34,793 nt of DNA. It comes from Eubacteriaceae bacterium (GTDB lineage: Bacteria > Bacillota > Clostridia > Peptostreptococcales > Anaerovoracaceae). This document shows positions 24,192 through 32,450 of this stretch, one piece after another (position 1 is the stretch's first letter; the number at the start of each line of letters is the position of its first letter). The position numbers and the translations under genes are program-made. Below the pieces are notes generated by a model. The model worked only from the letters and a program-made list of their open reading frames with translations. It ran no database searches and was not told the origin of the DNA. Location: positions 1 to 34,793 of the forward strand of contig JALCRY010000025.1 of the NCBI GenBank assembly GCA_022652985.1, written 5' to 3'.

Positions 24192-25850
24192 ATGCCGAAA
24201 AAATTCTATAAGGAAAAACGCTTCAGCAATTACCGCGAGATCATTAATTACAGCGCAAAACAATATAAAGACCGCGCGGCTTTTCAGATAAAGAGGCCGG
24301 ATGATTCTTACTGCCGCATTTCGTACAGAGAACTGGAAAACAGATATTACACATTGTGCGGGAAATTCCTTGATATGGGATTCCGTCACAGAAGGATCGC
24401 AGTCGTCGGCGCCAATTGTTTCGAGTGGGTGCTGTCATATCTCTGCGCTTCGACTGTCGGCTGCGCCGTCCCTCTCGACAAAGAGCTGGGCGCTGAAGAC
24501 TTGAAAGATTTTATCGAAGCTGCCGGGTGTGATGCGGTCTGCTGCGCAGATAAATATGCCGCTGAGCTTATACCGGTCCTCTCCGGGGAAATGATCTGCA
24601 TGTCTTTTTCGGAGATCGCAGCTATGTCGGAACTGCACGGATCTTTAGACCGCGCCGAAGTGGACAATATAGATATTCCCCGCGACCGGATGCAGATACT
24701 CATATTCACATCGGGGACCACGGGCAATTCCAAGGGCGTATGTCTTTCGCAGTATAATGTATGCTCGAACATATACTCCACGGTCAGCTCGGTGAAAATA
24801 AAAACCAAAGATATCACGCTGTCGATTCTGCCGCTGCATCATACATATGAGTGCACGCTGAACTGTCTGCTGATCTTATCGAGAGGCGGAAAGATCACAT
24901 ATTGCCAGAGCCTCAAAAAACTGCCTAAGAACATGGCGGAATACCATCCGACAGTGCTGGTAGTGGTTCCTGCGCTTCTGAAAGTTCTTGATAAACGCAT
25001 AAAGAATACTATAGCTAAGGAATGTCCTGAAAAATACAGGACCTATTTTGAAAACGAAACACTGGCCGACGCGCTCGGCAGGACACCGTATATAGTCCGC
25101 AGAGTCATACGCGCGAAAGTACGCAGGACCCTGGGCGGACAGCTCCGGCTTTTCATCGTCGGCGCCGCCGAACTCGATCCAATGCTGGTAAAAGATTTTG
25201 CCGCTCTCGGCATCCGTACGCTTCAGGGATACGGACTTACCGAATGTTCACCTCTCCTGGCGGGGAACAGCGATTTTTACTGGAATGCGGCGTCTACGGG
25301 AGTCGCGATGCGCGGCGTGGTGATAAAGATCGATGCTCCGAATGCCGAAGGAGTAGGCGAGATCATAGCCCGCGGCGACAATATCATGCTCGGCTACTAT
25401 AAGGATGAGGCAGCCAATGAGGCGGTATTCCGCGGAGGCTGGTTTCATACCGGCGATCTCGGATGTATGGATCCCGAAGGTGCGCTTTATATCAAGGGAC
25501 GCATAAAAAATGTAATAGTGACTGCGAACGGGAAAAACATTTATCCGGAAGAACTGGAAACCCGTCTTTCGCAGCATCCGGAGATCGGTGAAGTGCTCGT
25601 TGTCGGATCACAGGACAGAAACGGAGTCTGTGTCAAGGCGAAGATATTACCGAATCTTGATTTCCTGAAGGAAAAACTCGGACACATTCCGACTGCAGAA
25701 GATATCCAGTCTGCTGTCCAGAGTGTGATACGCGATGTGAACGATGTGATCCCGAGCTACAAACATATAAAAATGATCGAGATACTGGAGTTCGCACTGG
25801 AGAAAACAACCACGCAGAAAATCAAAAGATGCGGCGGAAATCTCCTCTAG
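24192..25850 (+). CDS. AMP-forming acyl-CoA synthetase (ANL superfamily)
   Basis: A 552-residue adenylate-forming enzyme. Core motifs are 'FTSGTTGNSKGVCLS' (about 172-186), 'PLHHTYECT', 'GYGLTECSPLLAGN', 'GWFHTGDLG' and 'NGKNIYPEELETRL', with the C-terminal lysine motif 'TTTQKIKR'. It closely resembles long-chain fatty acyl-CoA synthetases, activating a carboxylic acid with ATP and CoA. AGGAG lies 7 bases before the ATG. It is divergent from a TetR regulator. No acyl-CoA dehydrogenase or thiolase is nearby, so the acid may feed membrane-lipid synthesis or a lone conversion. Confidence 0.92.
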   Translation: MPKKFYKEKRFSNYREIINYSAKQYKDRAAFQIKRPDDSYCRISYRELENRYYTLCGKFLDMGFRHRRIAVVGANCFEWVLSYLCASTVGCAVPLDKELGAEDLKDFIEAAGCDAVCCADKYAAELIPVLSGEMICMSFSEIAAMSELHGSLDRAEVDNIDIPRDRMQILIFTSGTTGNSKGVCLSQYNVCSNIYSTVSSVKIKTKDITLSILPLHHTYECTLNCLLILSRGGKITYCQSLKKLPKNMAEYHPTVLVVVPALLKVLDKRIKNTIAKECPEKYRTYFENETLADALGRTPYIVRRVIRAKVRRTLGGQLRLFIVGAAELDPMLVKDFAALGIRTLQGYGLTECSPLLAGNSDFYWNAASTGVAMRGVVIKIDAPNAEGVGEIIARGDNIMLGYYKDEAANEAVFRGGWFHTGDLGCMDPEGALYIKGRIKNVIVTANGKNIYPEELETRLSQHPEIGEVLVVGSQDRNGVCVKAKILPNLDFLKEKLGHIPTAEDIQSAVQSVIRDVNDVIPSYKHIKMIEILEFALEKTTTQKIKRCGGNLL

Positions 25851-25884
25851 CATTGATGTGAAAAGTAATAATCAATAAATATTT

Positions 25885-25912
25885 AATACCGCTGATTTAG
25901 GTCAGCGGTATT
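25885..25912. terminator. Stem-loop terminator after the acyl-CoA synthetase gene
   Basis: AATACCGCTGA (25885-25895) and TCAGCGGTATT (25902-25912) form a perfect 11-bp stem with a 6-base loop, 35 bases after the stop codon. A clean T tract is missing, but size and position fit a terminator. Confidence 0.65.
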
Positions 25913-25933
25913 ATAATGTAAAAAATATTTGCT

Positions 25934-25989
25934 GTTCAATTCTATTTACTTATATCCAATTGAACGGCGCTTCTTTTATGTGATATAAT
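25934..25989 (+). promoter_or_regulatory. Promoter and inverted repeat before the PocR-domain kinase
   Basis: TTGAAC (25960-25965), an 18-base spacer and TATAAT (25984-25989). GTTCAATT (25934-25941) and AATTGAAC (25958-25965) are exact inverted copies, the second overlapping the -35 box, so a regulator probably binds here. Confidence 0.65.
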
Positions 25990-26032
25990 ATTGTCTATGA
26001 GTAAATGAACAATTTGATAAAAGAGGCTGAGA

Positions 26033-28192
26033 ATGATTGCTGAGTATAATTTGGAGAAGGCTGCCGCTGATGGCCGCAGTTTAACAGAGCAGATCAATAT
26101 TGCTGATTTCTGCGATATGCAAAAGTTTGGGAAGATGATAGAAGACTGGGCGAAGAGCACAGGTCTGGCTACTGTCGCAGTCGGAAAAGACGGTGAATAT
26201 ATAAGCGACTGCTATAATTTCACCGCTTTTTGCTATGATCTGACGAGAAAATCTCCGGAAGGTCTCCGCCGGTGCATTGAGTGCGATAAAAAAGGCTCGG
26301 GGATATATCTATGCCATGCCGGACTGGTCGACTTTGCCGCGCCGATAACTTTGGAAGACGGGACGATTCTGGGCAGCATCATCGGGGGACAGGTCCTCCC
26401 GGAAAAGCCCGATGTGGCCGCCTTCCGCAGAACAGCGAGAGAGCTGGGAATCGATGAAGACGAATACATAACGCAGCTGATGAAGGTGAATATCCGTACA
26501 CGTGAGGAGATAAAAGCATCGGCGGATCTGCTTGCCAATGTTATCAATATGTTCGTGCGCACGAGTTATGCTGCCCGCATGAATGCGGATTCTCTGCTGG
26601 AGAGAGCCGGGATCATTTCCTCGCTCAGTAAGATATATTTTTGCGATTACTATATAGATCTCGAGGCGGACACATTCATGGAACTCGATGTGCCGGAAGC
26701 GTTTCGCAGTTATGCTGTTGATTTTGATACCGCATCCGGCATGCTCGGCGATGTGGGCTCTCATTTTGTCGATGCCGATTATAAGGATAGATTCAGTTCA
26801 TTTACGGATTTTCATACATTGCCGGACAGGCTGCGGGAACGCGAAAGCATTTCGCTCGAGGTGATGAGCAGCGACTACGGCTGGTGTCGGGTGAATCTGA
26901 TCGCGGTCAGCCGCGGTGCAGCGGGCAATGTTCAGACAGTAATATTCGCGGTGGAAAGCATCCAGGAAGAGAAGGAACGTGATCTCAGGAACCGGCATAT
27001 TCTCAAGGAAGTAGCGATACAGGCCAACCGCGCCAACAGGGCGAAGTCGGATTTCCTGTCGCGGATGAGTCACGATATCAGGACACCTCTGAACGGAATA
27101 ATCGGTATGACTCAGATCGCGATGAAGCGGCAGGACCCTGCCGAAATCGATGACTGCCTGACTAAGATAGATTCTTCATCGAGATTCCTGCTCGGACTTG
27201 TCAATGATATCCTGGATATGTCCAAGGCCGAAAGCAACGAAATGGAGCTGCATCCCGAGCCGTATACGATCAGCGAGTACAAAGAATATATTGATTCTGT
27301 CATCCGTCCTCTCTGCAATGAAAAAGGTCAGAATCTCATTGTGGATGCAGACGGCATAATTGAAGAGCGGATCCCTCTGGCCGATAAACTGCGCATCAAT
27401 CAGATATTGTTCAACCTGCTTTCGAATGCCGTGAAATACACGCCCGAAGGCGGAAACATCAGATATATAATAAAAAGCCGGCGTCTGCCCGGCGACAGGG
27501 TGCGGATAAGCCATGTGATCTCGGATGACGGAATAGGCATGAGCGAGGAATTTCAGGGCCGTATTTTTGAAGCGTTCACACAGGAGCACAGAGACGATTC
27601 CTCTGAAAGCAGAGGTTCCGGACTCGGGATGGCTATTACCAAGAAACTGGTAGATCTCATGGGCGGCGACATTTCGGTCAGCAGCACGCTCGGAGAAGGG
27701 ACGACCTTCACGGTCACTATTGAATTCGACACCGTTGCCGACAGCGGGACCGGATATTACAGCACGCAGTCCGACAGAAATGCGGAGTACGACGATAGGA
27801 TACTGTATGGGAAACATGTGCTGCTGTGCGAAGACCATCCGCTCAATCAGGAAATCGCCATAACGCTTCTCGAAGAAAAGCACATGATCGTCGAGCTGGC
27901 CGAGGACGGACAGCAGGGCCTGGAGAAATTTGCTAATTCTAATGCCGGATTTTACGATCTCATTCTTATGGACATCAGGATGCCGGTAATGAACGGATAC
28001 GACACGACGAAGGCAATCAGGGATCTCAGCAGAAGCGATGCAAAGACGGTGCCGATAATCGCGATGACGGCGGATGCTTTTACCGACGATATCAGACGGT
28101 GCATCGAGGTGGGCATGAACGCTCACATTGCCAAACCGCTTGATACGAAGGACATGTTCAGAACAATAGCGGATGTGATGAAGCTGATCTAG
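26033..28192 (+). CDS. PocR-domain hybrid histidine kinase with receiver domain
   Basis: A 719-residue soluble sensor kinase. The N-terminal PocR-type domain (about 18-180) has 'NFTAFCYDL', then 'RRCIECDK' and 'YLCHAGLVDFAAPI', giving cysteines C67, C81, C84 and C94, and 'ILGSIIGGQVLP'. PocR domains are modified PAS folds that bind small hydrocarbon-type ligands or use the cysteines for sensing. Then come H347 in 'RMSHDIRTPLNGIIGMTQ', 'NLLSNAVKYTPEGG', 'DDGIGMSEEF' and 'GSGLGMAITKKLVDLMGG'. The receiver has 'CEDHPLNQE' and D647 in 'LMDIRMPVMNGYD'. It closely resembles the kinase core at 16695. No output regulator is adjacent. Its stop codon shares CTAG with the convergent exporter's stop. Confidence 0.93.
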   Translation: MIAEYNLEKAAADGRSLTEQINIADFCDMQKFGKMIEDWAKSTGLATVAVGKDGEYISDCYNFTAFCYDLTRKSPEGLRRCIECDKKGSGIYLCHAGLVDFAAPITLEDGTILGSIIGGQVLPEKPDVAAFRRTARELGIDEDEYITQLMKVNIRTREEIKASADLLANVINMFVRTSYAARMNADSLLERAGIISSLSKIYFCDYYIDLEADTFMELDVPEAFRSYAVDFDTASGMLGDVGSHFVDADYKDRFSSFTDFHTLPDRLRERESISLEVMSSDYGWCRVNLIAVSRGAAGNVQTVIFAVESIQEEKERDLRNRHILKEVAIQANRANRAKSDFLSRMSHDIRTPLNGIIGMTQIAMKRQDPAEIDDCLTKIDSSSRFLLGLVNDILDMSKAESNEMELHPEPYTISEYKEYIDSVIRPLCNEKGQNLIVDADGIIEERIPLADKLRINQILFNLLSNAVKYTPEGGNIRYIIKSRRLPGDRVRISHVISDDGIGMSEEFQGRIFEAFTQEHRDDSSESRGSGLGMAITKKLVDLMGGDISVSSTLGEGTTFTVTIEFDTVADSGTGYYSTQSDRNAEYDDRILYGKHVLLCEDHPLNQEIAITLLEEKHMIVELAEDGQQGLEKFANSNAGFYDLILMDIRMPVMNGYDTTKAIRDLSRSDAKTVPIIAMTADAFTDDIRRCIEVGMNAHIAKPLDTKDMFRTIADVMKLI

Positions 28193-29049
28193 GCGGCGCG
28201 GCGCATCCTGTCCTCAGAGGACAGCGAGAACATGCCGTCCAGGAGCATTCCGCATAGTATCATGGCGAAGCCGGCGATCACCATTATCGTCGGTATTTCA
28301 TGCAGGAAAATTACGCACCATATCGGTCCGAGGATCATTTCCCAGAGAGCGAGCATGGAGGATTTTTGCGGCGCCACATGTTTCAGGCCGGCGTTGTAAA
28401 GGCTGTATCCGCCGCCGAGCTGGACGATCCCCAGGAACAGCAGCAGCAGCCAGTTGTGCATGCCTATGCCGGCGACTGCGGTAATATGCACATGCAGGAA
28501 CGTGAACATGAAAGCTGCGGTCACGAGGTTCGACGCAGAAGTCAGGCCGAGCGGGTTGTCGCCCGCCGCACCTTTCGAGAAGTACGATAATCCGGCGAAG
28601 AAGAAACTTTCCGAGGCAGCCATGATCATGCCCGCCGCGCTGTAGGCGCCGCCGCGTCCCGAAAGCATGAACAGGAGCACGCCCATTACTACGACTGCGA
28701 CCGGCAGGATACTGCGCGCATTGAGCGAGGATTTCTGCTGTATTACGGCAATAATGAATAGCCAGATCATCGCGGTGTACTGCATCCCGACAGCGATGGC
28801 GGTCGGCACGAGCTTCAGCGCAAGGATGAGGCAGATGGTGTTGCCCGTGTAACAGATAATGTAACTAATGAGGCTTTTGCTGAAATGAAGTTTGAATTGG
28901 AAAATGAACGGTGACAGGCATATCCCGGCGATCAGCGACCTCATGGCACATACGAGCATCGTATCCATCTCCATGCTTTTAACGAAAGGAGCGTTCAGGC
29001 TCCAGCATACGGCGCCAGCGACCACCAGCCATTCACTTTTATTTTTCAT
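28189..29049 (-). CDS. EamA/DMT-superfamily transporter
   Basis: A 286-residue membrane protein of about ten helices with two EamA-type halves ('AVCWSLNAPFVKSM', 'AMRSLIAGICLSPF', 'QLGGGYSLYNAGLKHVAPQKSSMLALWEMILGPIWC'). Likely a metabolite exporter. Two ATGs are possible (29055 and 29049); the GGCGG ribosome site is 8 bases from the second and only 2 from the first, so the second is used. It is divergent from the TetR gene at 29167, and both probably respond to the tandem operators at 29091-29119. It is not a close copy of the exporter at 20218. Confidence 0.88.
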   Translation of the reverse strand: MKNKSEWLVVAGAVCWSLNAPFVKSMEMDTMLVCAMRSLIAGICLSPFIFQFKLHFSKSLISYIICYTGNTICLILALKLVPTAIAVGMQYTAMIWLFIIAVIQQKSSLNARSILPVAVVVMGVLLFMLSGRGGAYSAAGMIMAASESFFFAGLSYFSKGAAGDNPLGLTSASNLVTAAFMFTFLHVHITAVAGIGMHNWLLLLFLGIVQLGGGYSLYNAGLKHVAPQKSSMLALWEMILGPIWCVIFLHEIPTIMVIAGFAMILCGMLLDGMFSLSSEDRMRRAA

Positions 29050-29090
29050 TTGCATTACCGCCTTTACAATCAGTGTTATTTATGATAAAC

Positions 29091-29119
29091 TAAACGTGTT
29101 TAAAATCTAAACGCGTTTA
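29091..29119. promoter_or_regulatory. Tandem palindromic operators of the TetR/exporter divergent pair
   Basis: TAAACGCGTTTA (29108-29119) is a perfect 12-base palindrome. TAAACGTGTTTA (29091-29102) is the same with one change. Their centres are 17 bases apart. They lie just downstream of the leftward promoter's -10 box, where a bound TetR protein would block the exporter gene. Confidence 0.75.
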
Positions 29120-29120
29120 C

Positions 29121-29149
29121 ATTATGCTTCGCGTTGGAAGATTTGTCAA
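29121..29149 (-). promoter_or_regulatory. Promoter of the leftward EamA exporter
   Basis: On the minus strand, TTGACA (29144-29149) is followed by a 17-base spacer and CATAAT (29121-29126). Transcription would begin inside the operator at 29108-29119. Confidence 0.75.
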
Positions 29150-29166
29150 TAGTTCCGGAGAGAAAA

Positions 29167-29823
29167 ATGGAAAAAGAATTAAGTGTCAAGCATAAAAGGA
29201 CGATGGCGTTTATTATCGAAGCCGCGTCTGATGTCATGGAAAATGAGGGGGAGAGCAGGTGCACGATGAGGCAGATCGCCGACCGGGCGGGATACAATGT
29301 TGCGACCCTTTACAATTATTTCACGGATCAGGATCACCTGATGATGTATGCGTCGGTGAAATATATTTCGGCTTATGCGGATGATCTGGACCGGGCGCTG
29401 GCACGTGAAAAAGATCCGCTGGTGCGGTATAAGACGTTGTATGATGTGTTCCTGAAGCATGCCTTTGCGCGGCCGGCGGTGTTCTATAATCTGTTTTACG
29501 GACCGTACAGACAGGAACTGGAGAAAGTCATGCATGAATACTCGGAAATTTTCCCGGGTTTTCTCGACGGATATGACGAGCACGTCCGGGCAGTAATGCT
29601 CGAGGGCGATATCTACAGGCGTGACAAGGTCATGATCGATGCGGCGGTCAGCGCCGGCGAGATAGACGAGGGTTCACGGCGGCCGATAATGGTGATTCTT
29701 TCAAGATCGGTGCAGAGCCTGCTGCAGGATTACATCGCGGGCTCGTTCGGCTATACTGCCGAAGATCAGAAAGCCAAGTTCAGGGAGATATTCGAATATC
29801 TCCTGCAGACGGGAAAGAAATAA
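29167..29823 (+). CDS. TetR-family transcriptional regulator
   Basis: A 218-residue TetR protein. The HTH is in 'GESRCTMRQIADRAGYNVATLYNYFTDQDHLMMYA' (residues about 28-62). The ligand-binding part is divergent ('FARPAVFYNLFYGPYRQELEKVMHEY'). The ATG at 29167 follows CCGGAGAG; the in-frame TTG at 29134 gives an 11-residue extension that is unlikely. Divergent from the EamA exporter, so it is the likely repressor acting on the paired palindromes. The dipeptidase gene follows 18 bases later and may be co-transcribed. Confidence 0.92.
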   Translation: MEKELSVKHKRTMAFIIEAASDVMENEGESRCTMRQIADRAGYNVATLYNYFTDQDHLMMYASVKYISAYADDLDRALAREKDPLVRYKTLYDVFLKHAFARPAVFYNLFYGPYRQELEKVMHEYSEIFPGFLDGYDEHVRAVMLEGDIYRRDKVMIDAAVSAGEIDEGSRRPIMVILSRSVQSLLQDYIAGSFGYTAEDQKAKFREIFEYLLQTGKK

Positions 29824-29841
29824 AACGGGAAGGTACTGATT

Positions 29842-31290
29842 ATGGATATTTTTGAGGAATATGATTTTTTCCGCTGCTTCAGGGAGATCAGCGGCGTGCC
29901 GAGAAAGACGACGGATGAAGCAAAGATAAGCGATCATCTGAAAAATTACTGCGAGGGTCTCGGACTGGAAACAGTGCAGGATCTTCACGGCAATGTCATT
30001 GCACGGAAGGCGGCTTCCGCGGGATATGAGGCTGCGCCGCCGGTGGTGCTGCAGGCGCATATGGATATGGTATATGAGAAAAGTGCGGCTTCCTCTCACG
30101 TCTACGGCCGTGATCCGCTGCCTCTGGAAATCACAGGCGATCTCCTTTCCACGGGCGGCGAGACCACGCTGGGCGCGGATAACGGGATCGGCGCGGCGTA
30201 TATAATGGCTCTGCTGGCTGACAGCGAGCTGCAGCATCCGGCACTCGAAGCGGTCTTCACGACTCGCGAGGAAGAGGACTTCGGCGGGGCGGACGGCCTG
30301 GCAGGAGATGCGGTGCGCGGCAGGATGCTTATCAATCTCGATCATGGCGTTGATCACCAGATCGTCTGCGGAAGCTGCGGCGGGACTGCCATGAGATTCG
30401 TGATCCCCGGTGAACGTGAAAAGATCTGCGGCGGTCAGGCTGTATATAAGGTGACGTGCGGCGGTCTGCCGGGCGGCCATTCAGGTGAGGATATCGACAG
30501 GGGGATCGCCAGTGCAGTAATGCTGCTGGGCAGACTTCTGGACGGGCTTTCGTCGGACTATGGGGCGCGTCTCATGTCGATCAGCGGCGGCACGAGCAGA
30601 TCCGCAATATCGAGGAGCGCCGAAATGATGATCGCTGTGCCTGACGCGGCGGATATCGAAAATGCGGTCGGTGATTTTGAAACTTCGGTAAAGCGTGAAT
30701 ATGAGGCGTCATGCCCGCTGCTCAGCATATCCGCTGTACGGATATTTGACATTTTTGCGGATTCTGACACATACACGCGCGAAACTTCAGAGAAAGTCGT
30801 CCGCGCACTATATCTGATCCCGACCGGAATAATAGAAATGAACGGAAAATTCCGCGGCATAGTGAACAGTTCGAATAATATCGGCACAGTGCGCAGCTGC
30901 CCGGAAAATATAGAAATGGTCAATGAGATCAGAGCCGCGTATAAATCGTCGCTCGATGAGATATGCAGGAGGATCGAAATCATCGCCGGCATGCTGGGCT
31001 GCTCGACTGAAAAATTCTCCGGATATCCGGGCTGGGAATTCGCCGAAGATTCAAAGCTTCGCGCAATTGCCGCCGATGTTTACCGCAGGATGTTCGGCCG
31101 CGATCCGGAAGAGGTCGTGCTGCACGCCGGTATAGAGTGCGGCTGCCTCGCGGAAAAATACCCGGGACTCGAAGCGATATCGATCGGTCCGAATATCAGC
31201 AATATGCATTCGCCGTCGGAGTCGCTGGAAATAAGCAGCGCGGTGAGGATGTACGGATATCTCAGAGAAGTGCTGAAAGCCATGCGGTGA
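29842..31290 (+). CDS. pepD: Aminoacyl-histidine dipeptidase (PepD, M20 family)
   Basis: A 482-residue zinc dipeptidase. It has 'LQAHMDMVYEK' (H73, D75), 'GADNGIGAAY' (D113 bridging the metals), 'TREEEDFGGADGL' (catalytic and metal glutamates) and near the C-terminus 'VLHAGIECGCL' with the last metal histidine. The 'GGLPGGHSGEDI' and 'SISGGTSRSAI' segments belong to the lid domain. It hydrolyses Xaa-His and other dipeptides in the cytoplasm. It follows the TetR gene by 18 bases with GGGAAGG as ribosome site. Linkage with an exporter and its TetR regulator could mean that excess amino acids released from peptides are exported; this is inference. Confidence 0.93.
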   Translation: MDIFEEYDFFRCFREISGVPRKTTDEAKISDHLKNYCEGLGLETVQDLHGNVIARKAASAGYEAAPPVVLQAHMDMVYEKSAASSHVYGRDPLPLEITGDLLSTGGETTLGADNGIGAAYIMALLADSELQHPALEAVFTTREEEDFGGADGLAGDAVRGRMLINLDHGVDHQIVCGSCGGTAMRFVIPGEREKICGGQAVYKVTCGGLPGGHSGEDIDRGIASAVMLLGRLLDGLSSDYGARLMSISGGTSRSAISRSAEMMIAVPDAADIENAVGDFETSVKREYEASCPLLSISAVRIFDIFADSDTYTRETSEKVVRALYLIPTGIIEMNGKFRGIVNSSNNIGTVRSCPENIEMVNEIRAAYKSSLDEICRRIEIIAGMLGCSTEKFSGYPGWEFAEDSKLRAIAADVYRRMFGRDPEEVVLHAGIECGCLAEKYPGLEAISIGPNISNMHSPSESLEISSAVRMYGYLREVLKAMR

Positions 31291-31363
31291 TCGTGGTATG
31301 ACGGCATCAGAGCAGGTCCGGCAGCGCTTTATGGGAAGTTGAGATACATATAAGATGACTTAA

Positions 31364-31405
31364 AAATGCCACCGTATGCTGTATGGAGCAGCTGCGGTGG
31401 TGTTT
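31364..31405. terminator. Bidirectional terminator between pepD and the XRE gene
   Basis: CCACCG (31369-31374) pairs with CGGTGG (31395-31400), with an inner GCTG/CAGC stem and outer AAA/TTT pairs. On the minus strand it is followed by ATTTTTA, so it would end the XRE transcript; on the plus strand by TGTTTGA. Confidence 0.75.
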
Positions 31406-31440
31406 GATCATTCGTGTGAGAATATGCGCAGATATTTGTT

Positions 31441-32166
31441 CTAGGTATCAGCGTCCAGAGAGCCGACAAGCAACATGTTATATTTTTTAACAGTATTGAG
31501 CTCTTCTTTGGAAAAAAGGATGTCGTTCATTATGGTATTTGTATCCTGGATTATAGAAGGAGAGATGATTGCTTTCAATGCTATGTTGCCAAAAGGCCGT
31601 TCCGAGAATCCCATCAGCATGCCTGTGGCAGCGGAAGAATGACTCAGCGGATTAATGATAGTCAGCTGGATCTTTTCTACAGGATTTATTTCGTTGGTAA
31701 AATTCAAATGCGTAATAATATCAAAGTACTGCATGGTGCCTTTGTAGTAATGCCGGCATTTACTCGGGAAATCATAATCAGTAATTCCTGCAAAAAAGTG
31801 TGCATTGATTTCAGGAAGGGATGGATCTTCACACTCGAATGAAATCACTGAACATGTCACGGACTTTCTCCGTCCGTCATAATAGTATGCGTATAGAATT
31901 CCATCTTTATAAAACTCGGAATTGGTATATATCGCATTGCTGATAACGGTTTTGGGATGATAATCCAGCAGTACGGCCGGATTGATGCATAATGCTTCTG
32001 CAATCTCGACTATTGTCACGATATCCAGCGTGATCGTTCCCTTTTCGTATTTTGAAATTGCGGACTTGCTTTTATTTACAAGCTCAGCAAGTTCGCCGAG
32101 CGTCATGCCCCGCAGCTTCCGGAAATATTTTAACCGGGTCCCTATCTGCTGTTGTATATTATCCAT
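31441..32166 (-). CDS. XRE-family transcriptional regulator
   Basis: A 241-residue regulator. The N-terminal HTH_3 domain reads 'IGTRLKYFRKLRGMTLGELAELVNKSKSAISKYEKG' (residues about 7-43). The C-terminal 170 residues show no family I recognise; the region holds many aromatic residues ('YAYYYDGRRKS', 'HFFAGITDYDF') and may bind a ligand. The ATG at 32164-32166 follows GAGGCAG; an in-frame extension upstream is possible but has no ribosome site. It is divergent from the ornithine-cyclodeaminase-like gene and is its likely regulator. Confidence 0.88.
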   Translation of the reverse strand: MDNIQQQIGTRLKYFRKLRGMTLGELAELVNKSKSAISKYEKGTITLDIVTIVEIAEALCINPAVLLDYHPKTVISNAIYTNSEFYKDGILYAYYYDGRRKSVTCSVISFECEDPSLPEINAHFFAGITDYDFPSKCRHYYKGTMQYFDIITHLNFTNEINPVEKIQLTIINPLSHSSAATGMLMGFSERPFGNIALKAIISPSIIQDTNTIMNDILFSKEELNTVKKYNMLLVGSLDADT

Positions 32167-32353
32167 ATCTGCCTCGTGTTTATCTGGTATTGGCAATAAT
32201 AATCACCATAAAACCCTGCAATGTTAAAAAGATATCACATGTTGCATATAAATGTAATATTTTTTGATTTTCGGGCAAAAACAAAGAATATAAACTACAA
32301 TATCAGAATATTCTCAATATTTTTTCCTTTGAATCATGTTACACCCAAAAAAG

Positions 32354-32407
32354 TTGACTGTCAAGCAACTTCACTTTTTTGCTTTAATTATTTGTACGAA
32401 TTAAAAT
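32354..32407 (+). promoter_or_regulatory. Promoter and palindrome before the OCD-family gene
   Basis: TTGCTT (32379-32384), a 17-base spacer and TAAAAT (32402-32407). Just upstream is the exact palindrome TTGAC-T-GTCAA (32354-32364), placed where an activator or the XRE protein could bind. The whole gap 32167-32450 is very AT-rich and contains no gene. A strong AAGGAGG ribosome site lies at 32437-32443. Confidence 0.6.
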
Positions 32408-32450
32408 GAAGCAACATTAAATCAAATAGTTAGCTTAAGGAGGTTTTAAC

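Noticed and set aside
27176-28126. Leftward 316-codon open frame opposite the PocR kinase core
   Set aside because: Antisense to the conserved kinase and receiver motifs.
29701-30480. Leftward 259-codon open frame across the TetR/pepD junction
   Set aside because: It crosses two real genes on the other strand and has no recognisable domain.
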